Shown here: positions 1 through 8,186 of the stretch, piece by piece | How positions within the stretch are numbered: the first letter of the stretch is position 1 | How the letters are laid out: the number at the start of each line of letters is the position of its first letter | Source of the DNA: an uncultured Oscillospiraceae bacterium | Lineage (GTDB): Bacteria > Bacillota > Clostridia > Oscillospirales > Oscillospiraceae | DNA length: 36,741 nt | Assembly (NCBI GenBank): GCA_910588105.1 | Contig: CAJUQD010000025.1 | Location: 1 to 36,741 of the forward strand | Reading direction: 5' to 3' | Notes under the pieces: generated by a model | Databases searched by the model: none | Told to the model about the DNA's origin: nothing | The model's input: the letters and a program-made list of their open reading frames with translations, nothing else | Translations under genes and position numbers: made by a program

Positions 1-141
1 ATCTCTTTTTTACCTCCTTCGCCACAAAACTACATTTTTTCCTCGGCGTTTTTTTTACATTTTATCACTGGCGATGACAGTCTGGGCATGGTGGAGTTGG
101 GTGCTGACGGTGTGGTGGGCGGGACGGATGAGGACGAAGAA
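1..141. other. No confident gene; element debris left of hicBA
   Basis: I see no supported gene here. The start is AT-rich and, read on the minus strand, contains a good Shine-Dalgarno string (AGGAGG near base 10), which would serve a gene lying outside the window to the left. A plus-strand open frame that stops at 157-159 has acidic codons but no start codon with a ribosome site, so it is at most a 3' remnant. Confidence 0.3.
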
Positions 142-171
142 CTCCCGCCGGGGAGGTGATCCCGGCGGGAG
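142..171 (-). terminator. GC-rich hairpin just after hicB
   Basis: CTCCCGCCGGG (142-152) and CCCGGCGGGAG (161-171) form a perfect 11-bp stem with an 8-nt loop, 16 nt past the hicB stop. There is no adjacent T-run, so it may be a weak or factor-assisted terminator, or an mRNA 3'-end stabiliser. Confidence 0.45.
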
Positions 172-186
172 GTTGAAGTACCGCTA

Positions 187-537
187 TTAAATTCCTTTGC
201 TGAGAAGGTACACGCAATACTGGTTCATGGACACGCCCTCCTCGCTGGACTTCTGGGCCAGGAGCCTGTGGAGGGATTTTGGAAGCCGCAGCTTGAACTG
301 GCCGCTGTAATCCTCCAGGCGCGTGGGCTCGGGGATGGGAATACCGTCCTCGATGCAGGCGGTAAACCAACAGCGTTTGGCGTCCTCCAGCATTTTGAAC
401 CCTTCCTCCAGGGTTTCGGCGCAGGTCATGCACCCGCTCAATTCCGGGCAATGGAGGGCAAATCCCCCTTCTTCCTCGTCGGGGATCACCTCCACCCGGT
501 AGGGCAGGGCCATATAGTAATCCAAATCTTTGCTCAT
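187..537 (-). CDS. hicB: HicB-family antitoxin
   Basis: This 116-aa protein should neutralise the HicA RNase and repress the operon. The N-terminal half has the HicB RNase-H-like pattern (PDEEEGGFALHCPELSGCMT, about residues 17-36, then the ETLEEGFKML helix). The C-terminus (FKLRLPKSLHRLLAQKSSEE, then GVSMNQYCVYLL) is a ribbon-helix-helix-type DNA-binding segment. The start is ATG at 537 because AGGAGG lies 7 nt upstream, overlapping the last hicA codons; an in-frame start at 576 lacks such a site. The stop of hicA and this start are one base apart, so the pair is translationally coupled in the usual toxin-then-antitoxin order. Family assignment is firm; whether the pair is active is not known from sequence. 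Confidence 0.9.
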   Translation of the reverse strand: MSKDLDYYMALPYRVEVIPDEEEGGFALHCPELSGCMTCAETLEEGFKMLEDAKRCWFTACIEDGIPIPEPTRLEDYSGQFKLRLPKSLHRLLAQKSSEEGVSMNQYCVYLLSKGI

Positions 538-538
538 C

Positions 539-802
539 TCACACCTCCTGGAGATACGCACGGACGGCGTCGGCAACCAAATTGATATACGCTTTTTTCA
601 TGGGCGTGTGCTTTGGCAGCGTGATGGGCATACAGCCGTCCTTGCGGAATGTGTAATGGCTGCTGCCCCCGCAGGGCTGCTCCGGCGCATAGCCTATCTT
701 GACCAATGCTTTATATAAATCTTCAAAACGCAGATTTGGGCTTTGTTTTAGGATCTCCGCTACAAGCTTATCCCACTGGCTCAAAACAATATCACCCCAC
801 AT
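539..802 (-). CDS. hicA: HicA-family mRNA interferase toxin
   Basis: This is a small (87 aa) double-stranded-RNA-binding-fold toxin of the HicA family, expected to cleave mRNA when freed from HicB. The diagnostic GGSSHYTFRKDG strand with the catalytic histidine is present, followed by ITLPKHTPMKKAYINLVADAV, as in canonical HicA. I chose ATG at 802, preceded by GGAAAA; a TTG at 817 is possible and would add five residues. It sits directly upstream of hicB and behind a consensus promoter. The pair lies beside a truncated plasmid-type replication gene, consistent with a plasmid or ICE maintenance module left after decay of its host element. Confidence 0.88.
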   Translation of the reverse strand: MWGDIVLSQWDKLVAEILKQSPNLRFEDLYKALVKIGYAPEQPCGGSSHYTFRKDGCMPITLPKHTPMKKAYINLVADAVRAYLQEV

Positions 803-822
803 GATATGCTTTTCCAATACAA

Positions 823-852
823 ATTATAGCACGGTGTCATATATGGTGTCAA
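823..852 (-). promoter_or_regulatory. Consensus promoter of hicA-hicB
   Basis: On the minus strand TTGACA (852-847) and TATAAT (828-823) are separated by 18 bp. Both hexamers match the sigma-A consensus exactly, 20-50 bp upstream of the hicA start. Confidence 0.8.
833..851. repeat. Direct repeat in the hicAB promoter spacer (likely operator)
   Basis: GGTGTCA occurs at 833-839 and again at 845-851, a 12-bp period (just over one helical turn). The second copy overlaps the -35 box and the first lies in the spacer. This is where a HicB ribbon-helix-helix repressor would be expected to bind; the assignment is inference. Confidence 0.5.
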
Positions 853-884
853 TAGGCACCGCTTGAATTGAAGGAGGAATTCCC

Positions 885-1023
885 ATGAGGGCCGCGACCA
901 TGAAAGAGCGCCCGTCCTTCCCACTGATGCGGCAGACGGACGTACAGAGCATTTACCATATGCAGATGCCCCGCTGGCTGTTTTCCGATCCCCGCTACGC
1001 CGGCATGGGCCTGGATGCCAAGG
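885..1023 (+). pseudogene. RepA_N-type replication initiator, N-terminal stub
   Basis: The ATG at 885 follows AAGGAGG with ideal spacing. The first ~46 residues include MQMPRWLFSDPRYAGMGLDA followed by KV, the pattern of RepA_N initiators of Bacillota plasmids and ICEs (a Tyr/Pro-rich strand, W-L-F, then the L-S-x-x-A-K helix). Homology stops abruptly at about 1023; the frame runs on to 1169 through sequence that is the antisense of the neighbouring NTPase gene. I read this as a gene decapitated by insertion of the NTPase-recombinase unit, leaving the 5' end. The exact junction is uncertain by several bases. Confidence 0.6.
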
Positions 1024-1037
1024 TGCGTACACCTTCC

Positions 1038-4000
1038 TTAGGAAGCGCGCATGAATTTTACGTTTTCAACTGTCACAGGTATGATCCCCAACTCAATCAA
1101 GATTCCCACGTACGGATCAGGGAGTCCTTTTATTGTAAAAGAGGTATAGCGCGCACTGATTGGCTTTAAAAGTGTACGGTATCGGTCAGGTGAAAGATCA
1201 GCACACTGAATCAATTTCCTATACAAAGCGCTTGCCTTGGCCTCCCCTATTTCCCCGCACAGTATACGCCATGTCCAGGAAATGCCGCTGCCCCGCTGGA
1301 GGAAGCCTGTGAGATGGCTGTCTAAGGGGTCTTCCCCATCGCAGTATTCCATGAAATAAGCGACAATGTTCTCCCACTGGAAGGCAATGCGGCCTTTATC
1401 CAGTAAAACGGGCCAAAACGCTTTTTGTTCAACCTCGCGCAAGCTTTCCAGTACAGTTTCCAAGTGCTGGATGTATGCGCTCCCGTCTTCTTCGTCTGTT
1501 TCAGGATGATTCAACAATGCCAAGGCGGCCTGCGGGGCATCGGAGAAGCTTGGGTCGTCCTGGCTGAGTATGACGCCCAGATATTCTGGGAAGTCCGCTT
1601 CAACTCTTCGGGTCAGCGGTTCATTCGGCTTAGTGGTTAGGTAGGTATAGCTCCGTTCCAGCGCCTCACCTTTGGGTGCATCGTAGAATAGAGACAGCCA
1701 CAGCTCCAGCATCTCCCTGTTCAGCTCGTATAGATTTTCCCGGTAGATCCGTTCTGCCAGTAGTATATCCTGCTCCCGAAGGCTCAGGCTGGGGAAGCGG
1801 ACCTTCAAAGTGCGCAACACAGTTGTTAGTTTTTCCGCATCTGCCAAATCATCAATTTGCAGAAAATCCTTCCTGCTTACGATTGCGTCAGCCAACCAAT
1901 CATCATGATTTATTTGCTGTAGTGATTTCGAACAATAATTGAGCAGCGTGTCCACTGCATACTTTTTCCACTCACTGTCGCTGAGCAATCCTCGTTCCGT
2001 CCATGTCTCAAACCAGTGGGGAACGACATCATTGACAACTTGAACCAAGTAGTCCCGGTGCGGCGTAGTCCGCCAAAGCGCAAAGGGAAACGTAAAGGCC
2101 GATTCATCCGTCTCAGACCAACGATCCACGGATTCCAGCCAGATCCGCAAAAGCCGGCAGTTCTTCTGCTCTAAAATATAGTTGAAAAGCGAAAAGTTTC
2201 CGATTTCCTCCAGGGCAAAATAGGATTCGTCTGTCCACTCCAGCACAAGAGCCGGGGAGTCTAACGGATAAGAATAATCTGGCTTCCGATGGTTGGTCAG
2301 TCCAAGTAGAAAGTTCTTGTCTCGGATTGACAAGCTGTTCGGGTAAAAATAACTGATGTAAATGGAGTAATCTTCATCAATATAGCCATCCCGAATCAGA
2401 TATTTCAGCAAGCCAAACTCGCGGCTGGCGATAATATAGTTAAATTCCTCCTGCTTTTCGGGGAGAGATTCCAGTGCCCAAATACTGCTGTCGGCGTCAA
2501 TCAGCTCGGACAGCTTTTTTGTATTCAGCAGGTTTTGTTCCTGTGTGATCTCGGCCAGACGTGACTGCAGACGGCTGGATTGTCTGTAATTCAGATCCTC
2601 AAGAGCCAACTTCCGGCGCTGATATTCTGCATTTTCTTCCATTTTTTTGCGCAAATTGTTAACTGAAGCAGATTCATTGTTATAGTAACTGCGGTATCCC
2701 ACCGTTTTAGCCGCTAAAATTCTCTTCACTAACTCTATCCGGCTTAAATCAGTGCTTATGTTGGTGTTATCAATGGCGTTGATGCTGCTGGATGTGGGTA
2801 AATACAGCGCATTCAACTCGTCAATGCTCTGGAGATGCTCTTGCTGTGCTTGCTTGATTCTCTCTTGAATCTGCTGGGTTGCTTCATCCAGTTTGGCGCG
2901 TTGATTTGTCAATAGGGTTTCACGAGCCGCAAACAGGCTATGTACATATCCCGCTCCCCGCTGGAGCTGCTCAAAATCCTTTGGAAACAGGTTTTTATAA
3001 ATGATGATCGCCAACTGATGGTTTGCATCACGGTGCAGGTTATTCCCGTCCAGCAGCCCTTGGTATACGATATACTCGTTTACGATATTGTTTATCAGTC
3101 TTAGATCTGTCAGATACAGGGAAACTGCCCGGAGGAACTTTGGTTCAAACACGTCCTGGAAGCCCGCTTGAGCAAACCGCTCTTGCATGAGATCATAGGC
3201 GTTGTCCGTGGCAATCACCGGGACAACCGGGATGATAAAGTCAAAGAACTTGCTTCGATTCGAGGATGAGAAAACATCATCGCGGATCAAATAGAAAAAC
3301 TTCGGCACCGATTTTCCTTCTGGACTGTACGCATCGGGGGTCCGCTGCTTGCGCTGATAGAGCAAATCACTGATTTCCTTCAGCTTTTCAAAGATTTGAG
3401 TGACATCGTAGCGGTCCAAATCTTCAAAAACAACGGCATCAGCATCGGAATGTTCAAAAAGGTACAGCACTTCATTGAGATATTTATCAAAAAAAGAATC
3501 CTCTGTATTCTCAAACACCTCAATTCCAACGATCCCCTTTACGTCTAACTTCTTGAATAATCGTTGGAAATCATGGGCCTGTGTAAAATGATATAATGCC
3601 AGACCACCTAAAAGGAAGCAAAGCAGAATGGCGGCAACGCGGAGCGAAGGGGATGCCGTCCAACTGATGTCCAGCGGGCCGGGGGACAGGGTTGCCGCAA
3701 ACGCTTTCCATGCGTCGAATCGTATTGCGTAGAGAAGGAGCAAAGCGTAGATTGTGCAAAAAATGGTCAATATGATGTGATAGTGGAGCCGACCATCTAT
3801 TTTAATGCGAAACTGCGATTGTTTGACGTTTTTTGGATCGATTTGGTGGAGCAGCCGGTTTAATATTTTCCCTTCCAAAAGCTTGGCGGTATCTTTTGGA
3901 CTGGCCGACTCACCCTCTTTATCAAAATCAGCAAGAGAAATATGAAGGAACTTCTTAGCTGTGCAGCATTTTTCATAGCTGTTGATCACGCTGCTTTTCC

Positions 4001-4133
4001 CTGATCCATAGGAACCGGACAAGGCCACATTGCGAATTTCCTCGTGTTCCATCGCATAATCCAACGCATCTTGGTAGCTGTGCAAATCCACATCGTCTTT
4101 GGGTAAAAGAGACTGGAAGTTTTGTTGAGCCAT
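1038..4133 (-). CDS. KAP/YobI-like membrane P-loop NTPase
   Basis: The 1031-aa protein has a Walker A motif GSYGSGKSS at about residues 40-48. Two hydrophobic segments follow (about 118-138 and 166-182), then Walker B VVFEDLDR at about 234-241 and a sensor-like strand FFYLIRDDVF. Membrane helices inserted between Walker A and Walker B are the hallmark of KAP NTPases (Kidins220/ARMS/PifA) and the related YobI-type ATPases. The rest (about 350-1031) is mostly helical, with coiled-coil stretches around residues 410-550, and has no domain I can name. PifA excludes phage T7, so a defence role is possible by analogy only. It is single-copy cargo downstream of a serine recombinase, with its own promoter and palindromic operator. 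The ATG at 4133 is preceded by an AGAGAG purine run. Confidence 0.75.
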   Translation of the reverse strand: MAQQNFQSLLPKDDVDLHSYQDALDYAMEHEEIRNVALSGSYGSGKSSVINSYEKCCTAKKFLHISLADFDKEGESASPKDTAKLLEGKILNRLLHQIDPKNVKQSQFRIKIDGRLHYHIILTIFCTIYALLLLYAIRFDAWKAFAATLSPGPLDISWTASPSLRVAAILLCFLLGGLALYHFTQAHDFQRLFKKLDVKGIVGIEVFENTEDSFFDKYLNEVLYLFEHSDADAVVFEDLDRYDVTQIFEKLKEISDLLYQRKQRTPDAYSPEGKSVPKFFYLIRDDVFSSSNRSKFFDFIIPVVPVIATDNAYDLMQERFAQAGFQDVFEPKFLRAVSLYLTDLRLINNIVNEYIVYQGLLDGNNLHRDANHQLAIIIYKNLFPKDFEQLQRGAGYVHSLFAARETLLTNQRAKLDEATQQIQERIKQAQQEHLQSIDELNALYLPTSSSINAIDNTNISTDLSRIELVKRILAAKTVGYRSYYNNESASVNNLRKKMEENAEYQRRKLALEDLNYRQSSRLQSRLAEITQEQNLLNTKKLSELIDADSSIWALESLPEKQEEFNYIIASREFGLLKYLIRDGYIDEDYSIYISYFYPNSLSIRDKNFLLGLTNHRKPDYSYPLDSPALVLEWTDESYFALEEIGNFSLFNYILEQKNCRLLRIWLESVDRWSETDESAFTFPFALWRTTPHRDYLVQVVNDVVPHWFETWTERGLLSDSEWKKYAVDTLLNYCSKSLQQINHDDWLADAIVSRKDFLQIDDLADAEKLTTVLRTLKVRFPSLSLREQDILLAERIYRENLYELNREMLELWLSLFYDAPKGEALERSYTYLTTKPNEPLTRRVEADFPEYLGVILSQDDPSFSDAPQAALALLNHPETDEEDGSAYIQHLETVLESLREVEQKAFWPVLLDKGRIAFQWENIVAYFMEYCDGEDPLDSHLTGFLQRGSGISWTWRILCGEIGEAKASALYRKLIQCADLSPDRYRTLLKPISARYTSFTIKGLPDPYVGILIELGIIPVTVENVKFMRAS

Positions 4134-4203
4134 AAAGCATCTCTCTTTCTAATGACAGATGTCAAAATAAAGCAGCGTTGACCTGTGATGCAGAGGTTTC
4201 ATA

Positions 4204-4237
4204 TTGGTATTTTACCAAACAGACAAGAAAAATGCAA
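4204..4237 (-). promoter_or_regulatory. NTPase promoter with palindromic operator over the -10
   Basis: On the minus strand TTGCAT (4237-4232) and TAAAAT (4214-4209) are spaced by 17 bp. The -10 is embedded in a perfect inverted repeat TTGGTA-TTT-TACCAA (4204-4218). A dimeric repressor bound there would block RNA polymerase; no dedicated regulator is encoded next to it. Confidence 0.6.
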
Positions 4238-4282
4238 ATTTTTTACGATAGATCCTGAATCTTGTATCTGCTGCAAGTTTGT

Positions 4283-5194
4283 TCAGCCTTTGCCTTTTCC
4301 TTTCTTCCGCTGAACCAACTCAAACGTCTCTTGGTCAATGATTGGCTCATGGGCATTTTCTACCAAGTACGAATCAAGCTGACCCATGTTCTTCTCCCGT
4401 CTGCCCGTTAAAAAGTCAGCCGTGAAAGTTTTCTGCATCCGCACCTCGCCAACGTATTTCTCATTACTCAGCATTCGGTCAATAGTGGAGGTACTCCACT
4501 CCGATTTGCCTGTCACCGTTTTAATCCCATGTTCCTCCAAATACCGCTTAATTTTGCGCACCCCATTGCCCTGGATGTAGAGCTCGAAGATTTTGCGGAC
4601 GATCTCTGCCTCCTCCGGCACAATTTGCAGGATGCCGTCCGGTCCTTTGGTGTAGCCAAGGAACTGTGTGTGGTTCAGTACAGTTTTCCCACTTCTCATG
4701 CGGTGATGGATACCAAACTTGATATTTTCGCTGCGAAAGTGGCTTTCGGCTTGCGCGAGGGCCGCAAGTTGGTCAATCATGCTGTCACTGAGATTCAAAG
4801 TGTTCAGTCCTCCTATTTCAATGTAAATCCCGATATTCATTCTTTTGAGCTTTCTGACTTGCCGTATCGTTTCCAGCGCATCCCGACCAAAACGGCTGAG
4901 AGACTTCACTAAAATCAAGTCTGCCTTTCTTTTGTGACAATCTTTCATAAGTTTCTGATAGCCAGGGCGGTTGGTAGTGCGAACGCCGGATGCAACGTCC
5001 GAATATACTGCAACGAACTTCCAATTTGGATTGCGTTTGATAAAATTTGTGTAGTAGGCAATCTGTGCTTCCAGACTGTGGCGCTGTTCCTCATGGCGGG
5101 TGCTGACCCGGCAGTAGGCCGCTACCCGAAGCCGCCTGACTTCGATGGGAACATCTCGCTTTCTCTGCGGAATCTCAGTCACTTTTCTGGACAT
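4283..5194 (-). CDS. Short serine recombinase, unit 1
   Basis: This 303-aa resolvase/invertase-fold recombinase has AAYCRVST (catalytic Ser31), then DLILVKSLSRFGRDALETIR, and the recombinase domain ending EPIIDQETFELVQRKK. It stops right there: the zinc ribbon and long coiled coil of typical ~500-aa large serine recombinases are missing. The second copy at 9864-10769 ends at the same point, so this is not random truncation. The two proteins are nearly identical from about residue 80 to 295 and diverge in the first 30 residues and at the tail. GGAGG precedes the ATG at 5194. It lies upstream of the NTPase, separated by 149 bp, and is flanked on its 5' side by a conserved hairpin. It probably mobilises the unit. 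Confidence 0.88.
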   Translation of the reverse strand: MSRKVTEIPQRKRDVPIEVRRLRVAAYCRVSTRHEEQRHSLEAQIAYYTNFIKRNPNWKFVAVYSDVASGVRTTNRPGYQKLMKDCHKRKADLILVKSLSRFGRDALETIRQVRKLKRMNIGIYIEIGGLNTLNLSDSMIDQLAALAQAESHFRSENIKFGIHHRMRSGKTVLNHTQFLGYTKGPDGILQIVPEEAEIVRKIFELYIQGNGVRKIKRYLEEHGIKTVTGKSEWSTSTIDRMLSNEKYVGEVRMQKTFTADFLTGRREKNMGQLDSYLVENAHEPIIDQETFELVQRKKGKGKG

Positions 5195-5251
5195 AGCAAA
5201 CCCTCCACGACAATACTGGACTTCAGTATATCATGGAGGATTTGTAATAGA

Positions 5252-5301
5252 AAAGCTACATTTCGCCCTAAACTAAGGGCAAAATGTAGCTTTCAACTTG
5301 G
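5252..5301. repeat. Hairpin and 21-bp end block, unit 1 (putative attachment region)
   Basis: AAAGCTACATTT (5252-5263) pairs with AAATGTAGCTTT (5282-5293). Inside it GCCCT (5265-5269) pairs with AGGGC (5276-5280), leaving a 6-nt loop. Bases 5281-5301 are identical to 10860-10880 at the end of unit 2, where the last three bases are the CCA end of tRNA-Leu. Position upstream of the recombinase and conservation between copies suggest a recombinase-binding or att site. Confidence 0.55.
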
Positions 5302-5474
5302 CTCAATGTTGCGAAATCGCTTTTTTAATCCACCAAAGCAGACATTTGCAAAGCAATCCTTATATGGCCTTCTGGTTACATGACACTTATTCGCCGCATA
5401 TTCAGAGCCTCTATAGGCGGCGGAGAAGTACACAAAACTGGTTTAACGTTCTTGTTCTGTTGAAAAAAGTCAAC
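5302..5474. other. Non-coding junction between the two units
   Basis: Downstream of the unit 1 end block and downstream of the four-gene operon. I see no gene and no convincing terminator. A weak CGCCGC / GGCGGCG pairing near 5392-5424 could form an imperfect hairpin. The left end of unit 2 must lie in this stretch. Confidence 0.35.
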
Positions 5475-6032
5475 TTATTCAAGTAAGGCATTGATTTTGG
5501 ACATCGCTTGTTGCTGCATTTCTTTTTGGCTACCTGTAATGGTAGTGTAAGGAAGATGATAGTTTTGCAACAGCATCAAAACTGTCTGAGAAATTTGTTC
5601 CTGATAGTCCTCATTTGAAGGCCGTATACCATCCTGTTCTATAGGGAATTGTATTGGTAAATAAAGGTATAAATTGAACTCTTTCTGCTCCAATTCCCAA
5701 ACTCGACGTAATAGCTCCAATTCGCGAAGGGTAATTAATGAATGCCCATTATTTTGATTCGTCAATGCGTAGGCATATGAATCCAGCAAAGTTCGGTCAC
5801 TCAAGTATATCTCATATTCCTGAGCTTGAGCAAGAGAAGCAAGATAATCAACAATATATTCTACATAGGAACTCATCGTAGCAGACATTCCTAAAGAATA
5901 TCCTCGGGCAATAATGCCTCGAGCAATGCCTTCTGCGAAAAGAACCTTATGTCCCACTTGATAATATTGATATAGGTACCGACCCAGGGTTGTTTTGCCA
6001 ACCCCATGAGCTCCACTCAACGCAATCCTCAT
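5475..6032 (-). CDS. AAA_28-type P-loop nucleotide/nucleoside kinase
   Basis: The 185-aa protein has Walker A GAHGVGKTT (residues 7-15), a DR pair after a hydrophobic strand (YLSDRTLLDSYAYAL, about 76-90) and a lid-like IEQDGIRPSNEDYQ (131-144). The D-G-x-R lid is typical of the NadR/AAA_28 kinase-like group related to thymidylate and nucleoside kinases. The expected role is phosphorylation of a small substrate, perhaps a nucleotide; the substrate cannot be read. It is the last gene of the operon and its ATG overlaps the previous stop by four bases (ATGA), so it is translationally coupled to the endonuclease IV-like gene. Confidence 0.75.
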   Translation of the reverse strand: MRIALSGAHGVGKTTLGRYLYQYYQVGHKVLFAEGIARGIIARGYSLGMSATMSSYVEYIVDYLASLAQAQEYEIYLSDRTLLDSYAYALTNQNNGHSLITLRELELLRRVWELEQKEFNLYLYLPIQFPIEQDGIRPSNEDYQEQISQTVLMLLQNYHLPYTTITGSQKEMQQQAMSKINALLE

Positions 6033-6904
6033 AAAGTGTCTCCATACAATAAGTGTTTCATCAATATGGCTCCTACATCCTGTGTATCCCGAGCTTCACA
6101 AACTACAACAGTATCCAATTCCAGCTTAGACACGGCGGCAATGAAATTTTCTGCTGTAGGGTGATATGGCATATCTGCCTCAACATCAGATATGTCCGAA
6201 AATGCCTTATGTTTTTTCTCTCCATTATGGTCATATTCTACGGGATACATATGGATGTGCAGCTTTTTCAATACATTCGAACCCAGGCTGTTAACAGCTT
6301 GACTAAATATTCCAAGGATCGAGCACGCATTCTCCAGACTGCCCATCTGAAAAGCGTGGATGTGGGCCATATCTAAACAGGGTCTGGCATACTTTACCGA
6401 GCCGCAAATCTCCAGAATTTCATCAACGCTGCCAAGTTGGCCTCGCTTACCCGCTGTTTCCGGGTAAACATAAATGCCTGCTGGAATCTGCGGCTCAAGT
6501 TCTTGGAGGGCGTCAATCATGCGCGCCATTCCAATCCGCCGATCCTCTTGTGTCTTGCCGGGTGGGTACCCCGGATGAAAGATGATACGCTCAGATCCCA
6601 ATAGTTGGGCCAGGTGGACACATTGCAGCATCCGCCGCTTGGATCGTTCCACCACATCAAGATTGCGGCTTGCAAACGCAATATAATATGGAGCGTGGAT
6701 TGATATTCCAATCCCGTACTCTTCTGCCAGTTTTCGATATGCTACAGCTTGTTTTTCTGGCATTTTCACCCCGTAGGTGTTCTGTAGCTCAATCCAATCC
6801 AGTCCGAGACTGTGAAGCCATTCGAATATCCGTTCTCTTTTGCTTTTATACGGGCTTTTTCCAAAATTCGGCGGAAAACCTGCCACTCCAAACTTTATCC
6901 CCAT
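6029..6904 (-). CDS. Endonuclease IV-like / AP endonuclease family 2 TIM barrel
   Basis: The 291-aa TIM barrel carries most of the metal-binding motifs of endonuclease IV in order: SIHAPYY (His70), IIFHPG (His110), VYPETAG (Glu149), CLDMAH (Asp178, His181), KLHIHMY (His216/218), KKHKAF (His232) and VVCEARD (Glu270). The Asp of the usual D-x-H pair appears replaced. This supports a trinuclear metal site and a phosphoesterase or AP-endonuclease role, though xylose-isomerase-like sugar enzymes share the fold. ATG 6904 is preceded by GAGG and overlaps the end of the FAD gene by 10 bp. A longer frame back to 7024 is only the antisense/overlap of that gene. Confidence 0.75.
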   Translation of the reverse strand: MGIKFGVAGFPPNFGKSPYKSKRERIFEWLHSLGLDWIELQNTYGVKMPEKQAVAYRKLAEEYGIGISIHAPYYIAFASRNLDVVERSKRRMLQCVHLAQLLGSERIIFHPGYPPGKTQEDRRIGMARMIDALQELEPQIPAGIYVYPETAGKRGQLGSVDEILEICGSVKYARPCLDMAHIHAFQMGSLENACSILGIFSQAVNSLGSNVLKKLHIHMYPVEYDHNGEKKHKAFSDISDVEADMPYHPTAENFIAAVSKLELDTVVVCEARDTQDVGAILMKHLLYGDTL

Positions 6905-8172
6905 AGCATACCTCGGTTTTCTTCGAGAGAGAGCTTTTCCACCAGCCCCGCCGCCGCGCAGAAGCCACTCCAGCAGGATTGAACAAAGCCCCGGGAAATC
7001 CCCGCTGCATCGCCAATCACCCAAACTCTGGAGTCAGGGGTACAAAACTCCTCATTTGTCCGAACCAGAGGGTTCAAGCGATCTGCTGAGGGCATAACCA
7101 CACGAGTCTCTTCAGCTCCGGCCCCCAAACGCCCCGAGGCGAGGAGAAAGTCAGCGAATCGAGCGATTGCAGAAAACAGCTTTTCGTGCTCCGGCTTCTT
7201 GGAAATGCTTTTCCAATTCTTCAAAAACCAGCCTAACGAGATATCCCTATTTACCATATCCTGATATGCCATCAGATATTCGATTGCGGCTTCGGTGCCC
7301 ATACAATCTGTCAATCTGGCCAAAATCCCGATGTTTACCTCGTGTGATATCTCCTTTCCGAAATGCCCATCATAGTAGGTTTGACCGTAGTAGTGCAAGG
7401 TTGCCAGTGTGCCTCCAGAGCATACGCAGAATGTTCGGACAGATACGTCCCCATAGTTTGCTTTCAGTTTAACATCCTGGCCCGCTTGATAAAATATGCC
7501 GCTCTTCCGCCGGGGAAATAGTAGTCTGATTCCCAGATCGACGGGTTGCTGGATGAGATGGGTGGCCGGTAAGAGCTGAGGGAGCTCTCTGGCAAAAGAG
7601 CGCCCGCAGGCCAGCACTAAAAATCGAGTAAGAATTCTATGTGTCTGGCCGTCCATGTCGGTGTAAAATACTACTTTCCCGTTTGCATCATCACAATATC
7701 CGGTCAGGCGGCTATTTGTGCACAGGGTAGCCCGCCGGCTTACAGACTGAATCAGTTCTTGGATAAAACGGGACATATCCTGCTGTAGGAGCAACTGGGT
7801 GTCATAAATTTTTTCATAACAGCGGTTCGCAAAGTCGCAACTTATGGCCGTTTCGTCGTGTAATCTGTTAGGGATAGCGCTAAATTGGGAAAACTGCCGT
7901 TTCATCTGCTGGTAAAAGGAACGAGAGTACTGCGATGCGGTTTTTCTCCAGATTTCTCCAGAAGCTGGAGGGAAACATAACTTTCCCCCCCCAACGGTTC
8001 CCGCCCCGCCAAGTCCTTCAAGTAAATTGGGAGAATCGGAGGATAGCCGTTCCAGGTAGGACTGCCCTTGTTCCAGGATCAACACACGGCAGGAGGTTAG
8101 ACGGCATAACTCGCTCGTGGCAGTTAAGCCGCTGATACCGCCTCCAACAATGGCTACATCAAATTTTTCCAT
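6895..8172 (-). CDS. FAD-dependent oxidoreductase (COG2509-like)
   Basis: The 425-aa flavoprotein has an N-terminal dinucleotide-binding motif VAIVGGGISGLTATSEL (residues 7-23) and an acidic strand end VLILEQG. A GGAGTVGGGK loop follows, as in the 'uncharacterised FAD dehydrogenase' group, and the C-terminal FAD motif VWVIGDAAGISRG is present with a following helix. No membrane segment is seen. Its substrate is unknown. It starts 15 nt after the first operon gene and overlaps the next one, so it is co-transcribed with both. Confidence 0.8.
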   Translation of the reverse strand: MEKFDVAIVGGGISGLTATSELCRLTSCRVLILEQGQSYLERLSSDSPNLLEGLGGAGTVGGGKLCFPPASGEIWRKTASQYSRSFYQQMKRQFSQFSAIPNRLHDETAISCDFANRCYEKIYDTQLLLQQDMSRFIQELIQSVSRRATLCTNSRLTGYCDDANGKVVFYTDMDGQTHRILTRFLVLACGRSFARELPQLLPATHLIQQPVDLGIRLLFPRRKSGIFYQAGQDVKLKANYGDVSVRTFCVCSGGTLATLHYYGQTYYDGHFGKEISHEVNIGILARLTDCMGTEAAIEYLMAYQDMVNRDISLGWFLKNWKSISKKPEHEKLFSAIARFADFLLASGRLGAGAEETRVVMPSADRLNPLVRTNEEFCTPDSRVWVIGDAAGISRGFVQSCWSGFCAAAGLVEKLSLEENRGMLWG

Positions 8173-8186
8173 TTTTCGTCGTCTCC

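Noticed and set aside
885..1169. A complete 94-aa gene
   Set aside because: Only the first ~46 codons resemble RepA_N proteins; the rest is antisense of the NTPase gene tail.
4283..4300. Programmed frameshift extending the short recombinase
   Set aside because: The A/G-rich end of unit 1 could slip, but the alternative frames end within about 20-35 codons without a zinc ribbon, and unit 2 has no comparable slippery stretch.
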